Shown in pieces: positions 60,763 through 64,000 of a DNA stretch of 64,000 nucleotides. This DNA comes from Sipunculus nudus. Its lineage: Eukaryota; Annelida; Sipuncula; Golfingiida; Sipunculidae. A program made the translations under genes and the position numbers. The notes below the pieces were generated by a model. That model did no database searches, had not been told where the DNA came from, and saw nothing but the letters and a program-made list of their open reading frames with translations. The DNA lies in the NCBI GenBank assembly GCA_026874595.1, contig CM049318.1:23314456-23378455 (forward strand). The letters run 5' to 3'. How positions within the stretch are numbered: position 1 is the first letter of the stretch; every line of letters begins with the position of its first letter.

Positions 60763-60830
60763 TTTATATATATATATGTTTTATATATATATATGTATTA
60801 TTTTAACTTATAAATATATATATAAATTAT
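60702..60830. repeat. TA microsatellite, right of the pogo-like element
   Basis: (TA)n to about 60757, then TGTTTTATATATATATATG repeated. Confidence 0.92.
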
Positions 60831-61080
60831 TTTATCTTATTAAAATTACAATCTTATTAAGATTACAATTCCAATCAATGGCCAGAATGTAAAAATGTAA
60901 TCTTCATGGAATCATAATACCCACAGACAGTAAGATTAAACAATATAATCTTATTTCTAAAAACATTGAATAACCCTTGAAGTACGTGTCAGTATTGCTT
61001 TTATCTCTTACCTGATGGATAGATTTATATTATAATGTTTAACCTTCACGCCCTTAAAAACACAAGGATCAACAAGGTTG

Positions 61081-61170
61081 TACGTCATACGGCGCATATG
61101 TCAATCATTCATGACGCAGATAAAAAGGCTCCGCCTCCCTTCAATGACGTAGGTATGACTTGTATATAAA
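61081..61170 (+). promoter_or_regulatory. Promoter of lipocalin-like gene 2: three TGACG motifs, GC box, TATA box
   Basis: TACGTCA (61081), TGACGCA (61112) and TGACGTA (61145) are three CRE/ATF-like sites in about 70 bp. GGCTCCGCCTCC lies at 61128 and TATATAAA at 61163-61170, 81 bp before the ATG. The GC-box-then-TATA order is shared with gene 1 and the relic; the triple TGACG cluster is not. Confidence 0.6.
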
Positions 61171-61250
61171 CTTGCTACGCTTGTTGGTCATTGGTATTAC
61201 AAGATACATTAAACTGTGTGCATAACCCGTGCTTGAGCAAAGAAGTCACC

Positions 61251-62521
61251 ATGGCAACGTCTAGGAGAGCAGATCTACTTTTACTGTCGGTCGTTCTTTT
61301 TGGCTTCATCAGCTTCCCGGCATCAGGTAAAAGAACTTTCAATATTCTTGGAACTTTACCAAGAAATATGCAGTATGGCTGTTATATACAGGTATATATT
61401 TATGTTAACAAAAACAAGCGTGCGTCAAGTGTCCTTAATTAAACTATAAAGAATCACTGAGTGTTCCGGAATTAAGACGGAAAAAATCTGATCATAATAA
61501 AATTGGTTTAAAAATATTTCTGAAGAGCTTAAGTACATTACATTCCCGTTTTGAGGACACCAAAAAAATGTTTTACTTCCAGGCCAGTCAGAATCATGTA
61601 CCACCAGCTCTGTCCCTCTGGACCGAAACTATAAGGAAAAAAAGGTAAGGGAACCTTTCTGTTCTGTTTGATATTCCTCTTCTTTTCTTATAATACTAAT
61701 AATTATTATTATTATTAAATTATTATTATAACTTATCATTATAGTTATTGATACAATTCATTTATTTATTACCTTTTTTTAATATGTAATACTTTTGTAA
61801 TGTGTAATACGAAATACTTTCTTCTTTTTATTTTTTATTACTTATCATTATAGTTATTGATGTAATTTATTTATTTGTTACCCTTTTTTAATGTGATATA
61901 TGTAATACTTTTGTAATGTGTAATATGTAATACTTATTTTCTTATTATTATTTATTACTTATCATTGTAATTTGTAATGTGTAATACTTTTGAAATTTGT
62001 AATATGTAATACTTTCTTCTATTATTATTTATTACTTATCATTATAATTATTAATGTAATTTATTTATTTATTACCTTTTTGTAAAGTGTAATATGTAAT
62101 ACTTTATCATAATTTATATTACTATTTTTATTTATACCTTTATGATTATAATTTTTATTGTTTATTCATTTATTATATTTTTTATGATTATTTTTTTATG
62201 TCTTATAATCATTACTAGCTCTTGGGAACATGGATTAGTTTCCGTTACTACCAGTCTTTTAAACCTGCGGAATACGACCACAAACTTGAAATATACAAAG
62301 ACAGCGCTGGGAAGCTTTACTACCAAGAAACATACACGTGAGTTTGTATCAAGTTGACATATTTATTCAATGAATTTGACCAAGAATGGAAAATATATTA
62401 TAATATAGCCACCATTCTTATTATAAGTTATTTTTTTCTTTCTTTAAATCCAAATACTATTCATCTACGGATAATTTAACTTTTAGATTTTGCTTTACCA
62501 GGTCCAATTCACTGGATATAT

Positions 62522-62573
<52 letters not shown>

Positions 62574-63789
62574 GATATTTATTTATTTATATTTTATATA
62601 TAATTATTAATGCTCCCCAGCATGGTTGAGCACTTCCGTTATGAGGTATTGCATTTGTATGTGCATTACTTTGATTATGAATACATACGTGACAAGAAAT
62701 TAAAGATTCCAATAAAAGTATAACTATTATAATATTGTTTGGTTAATTGTCAGGATAAAAATTACAATAAACATTAATTAGATAAAAGTAATGAATGTCA
62801 CGTTTGCGCCAACGATCAGCTCAGAAGGCGATCTTTCTTCTCGGCTTTGTCTTGCCCGGAACACCTTCAATATGTTGAACTGACATACGGGAAGTAAAAT
62901 GACTTTCTTTCAGAGTTGACGGTACTGGTCCATGTGTGACGGATGACGCTGTAGAAATGGTACCAGGCACGGAGGGGGAGGGATCTTACGTTGTATTTGG
63001 AGGTAGGTCTTCCGCTGATGTCTGGTATCTTAATAACGAGGATACCCATCCAATTTGAATTATTCGTAATTCGGCGAAGTCCAAACAATATTTGTATACA
63101 TTGTATTTGTGGGTGTTCTTTTGTTCGCTGGGGTCTCAATTATCGCTAAAATAAAACCTTCAATATGTGGTCCCATCGTCGAGGGCAAAGTAGAAAGTAA
63201 AAGGTAAATTGACATTATGAATTAAAATAATCGTGTATGTTAAAAGATGCTTTTTTAAATGATATAATTTCCTTCCCATCGTCTGCCATCAACAAACAAT
63301 ATTTTTTGTTAATAAGATTTCGAGGCCATAATATCTTTTAAATTCATATTATAATTCCTTGCAAGGTAATTATCGGAACGCGGAGAAGTATTATATCAAA
63401 TTGCACATAACAGACAAAGGGATGTACAGTTTTTTTCTATTTATTTCCCAAAATTTACTTTGTCTGAATAAACTCATATATGACTAATACTATAAAAATA
63501 GTAAAACAGTTATAATCACATTTTTATTATGTATAGTTTTGTCAAGACATGATATTATACAAAACATATAACTTTCTTGTAGCCGTCAAAGTGCGGATTA
63601 TGGAAGTTCGGAAAAAGTATTTTGTGGCGTTCCAGTGCTTTGCGGAGACGGACGGTGTGTGCACTGACATGGCAGTAAATATCGCCTACCGTGCTGGCAA
63701 GAAACCTAAAAACATGGACAGGGTTGCAGCAAAATATATTCCACAGGCGTGCGTGGATGCTGCAACGTACGCTGAGAACATCGGAACAG
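61251..63789 (+). CDS. Secreted lipocalin-like protein 2 (exons 1-5; cut by the window end)
   Basis: Exons 61251-61326, 61583-61644, 62219-62337, 62914-63002 and 63583-63789, with GT..AG introns and the same phases as gene 1 (1, 0, 2, 1, 1), encode 184 residues so far. The signal peptide (RADLLLLSVVLFGFISFPAS) is followed by Cys31 in CTTSSVPLDRN, LLGTWISF (lipocalin GxW motif, 47-54), DGTGPC (88-93), and YFVAFQCFAETDGVC with Cys134 and Cys142. The product should be secreted and fold as a ligand-binding barrel. It is about as diverged from gene 1 as old paralogues would be, but with identical intron positions. The last exon lies beyond position 64000. Lipocalin membership is inferred from motifs and layout; the gene model is firm. 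Confidence 0.78.
61690..62130. repeat. Intronic AT-rich tandem repeat in lipocalin gene 2
   Basis: Units contain ATTACTTATCATTATAGTTA, then TTATTTATTACC and GTAATATGTAATACTTT. About four diverged copies (near 61727, 61847, 61949 and 62030) of some 80-118 bp fill most of intron 2. Confidence 0.78.
62527..62572. repeat. TA microsatellite in lipocalin gene 2 intron 3
   Basis: (AT)n of about 45 bp. Confidence 0.92.
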
Positions 63790-64000
63790 GTAGGCATAAG
63801 AAACAATAAGTGTATTTTATAGAACAGGTCCAGTCAATTTCAATGTCAGTTTCTATGTCAGGAGAGTAAAAATAAAAAAAAATGATACGAATGATGTGTT
63901 ATCAGTATGCTTTAACCCCAAAGACCACAAACAAATATTACTCTACGCTTACGGATTCTGGGAAAACAATATTTTGCGATCGAATAAACAGATTTTTCTT

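Overview
The window is eukaryotic nuclear DNA. It is AT-rich, with spliced genes whose introns use GT..AG sites, long intergenic stretches, and a dense load of microsatellites, tRNA-derived SINEs, short inverted-repeat transposons (MITEs) and decayed LINEs. The style of the repeats (TA-rich microsatellites, GTCC-rich dispersed repeats, tRNA-derived SINEs, lineage-expanded secreted protein genes) suggests a lophotrochozoan, most likely a bivalve mollusc. That placement is an inference; no species marker was found.

Genes with real support are few. (1) The first two coding exons of a DDX42-type DEAD-box helicase lie on the minus strand at the left edge (1184-1783); the gene runs out of the window. 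(2) A complete two-exon gene on the plus strand (17340-18507) encodes a 67-residue LYR-motif microprotein that matches the vertebrate MIEF1 microprotein. (3) A six-exon secreted lipocalin-like gene lies at 24579-28804, or to 28964 if an apparent frameshift in its last exon is ignored. (4) A second member of the same family starts at 61251 and is cut by the right edge after exon 5. Two relics of this family lie between them: a promoter plus signal-peptide exon with a destroyed donor (37843-38063), and an antisense copy of exon 5 (42535-42735). (5) A kringle-domain exon lies on the minus strand (39832-40096), with a decayed paralogous kringle exon next to it (40612-40761). A few other short exons are candidates only.

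Layout: 1-5400 holds DDX42 exons, a nest of GTACCT-rich repeats and an 850-bp hAT-like element with an 8-bp target duplication. 5.4-17 kb is gene-poor, with a second hAT-like element, a 98-bp MITE with a 9-bp duplication, a mariner-like MITE and a duplicated GTCC-rich dispersed repeat. 17-24 kb holds the microprotein gene and candidate minus-strand exons. 24-29 kb is lipocalin gene 1. 29-33.5 kb holds SINEs, a MITE inside a SINE copy and two tandem-repeat blocks. 33.8-37.2 kb is a run of three different LINE remnants. 37.8-43 kb holds lipocalin and kringle remnants. 43.7-44.7 kb is a five-copy, 198-bp tandem array built from a SINE. 44.96-55.26 kb is a 10.3-kb minisatellite of 39-bp units with two sequence domains and higher-order repeats. 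57.9-58.8 kb is an array rich in the perfect palindrome GATATTCGCATGCGAATATC. 59.8-60.7 kb is a pogo/Tigger-like element sitting inside a TA microsatellite, followed by lipocalin gene 2.

The strongest biological themes are the local birth and death of lipocalin-like and kringle exons amid heavy transposition, a stand-alone spliced form of a microprotein known in vertebrates as an upstream ORF, and a very large codon-length (39-bp) minisatellite that stays open in several frames over hundreds of bases without evidence of being a gene.
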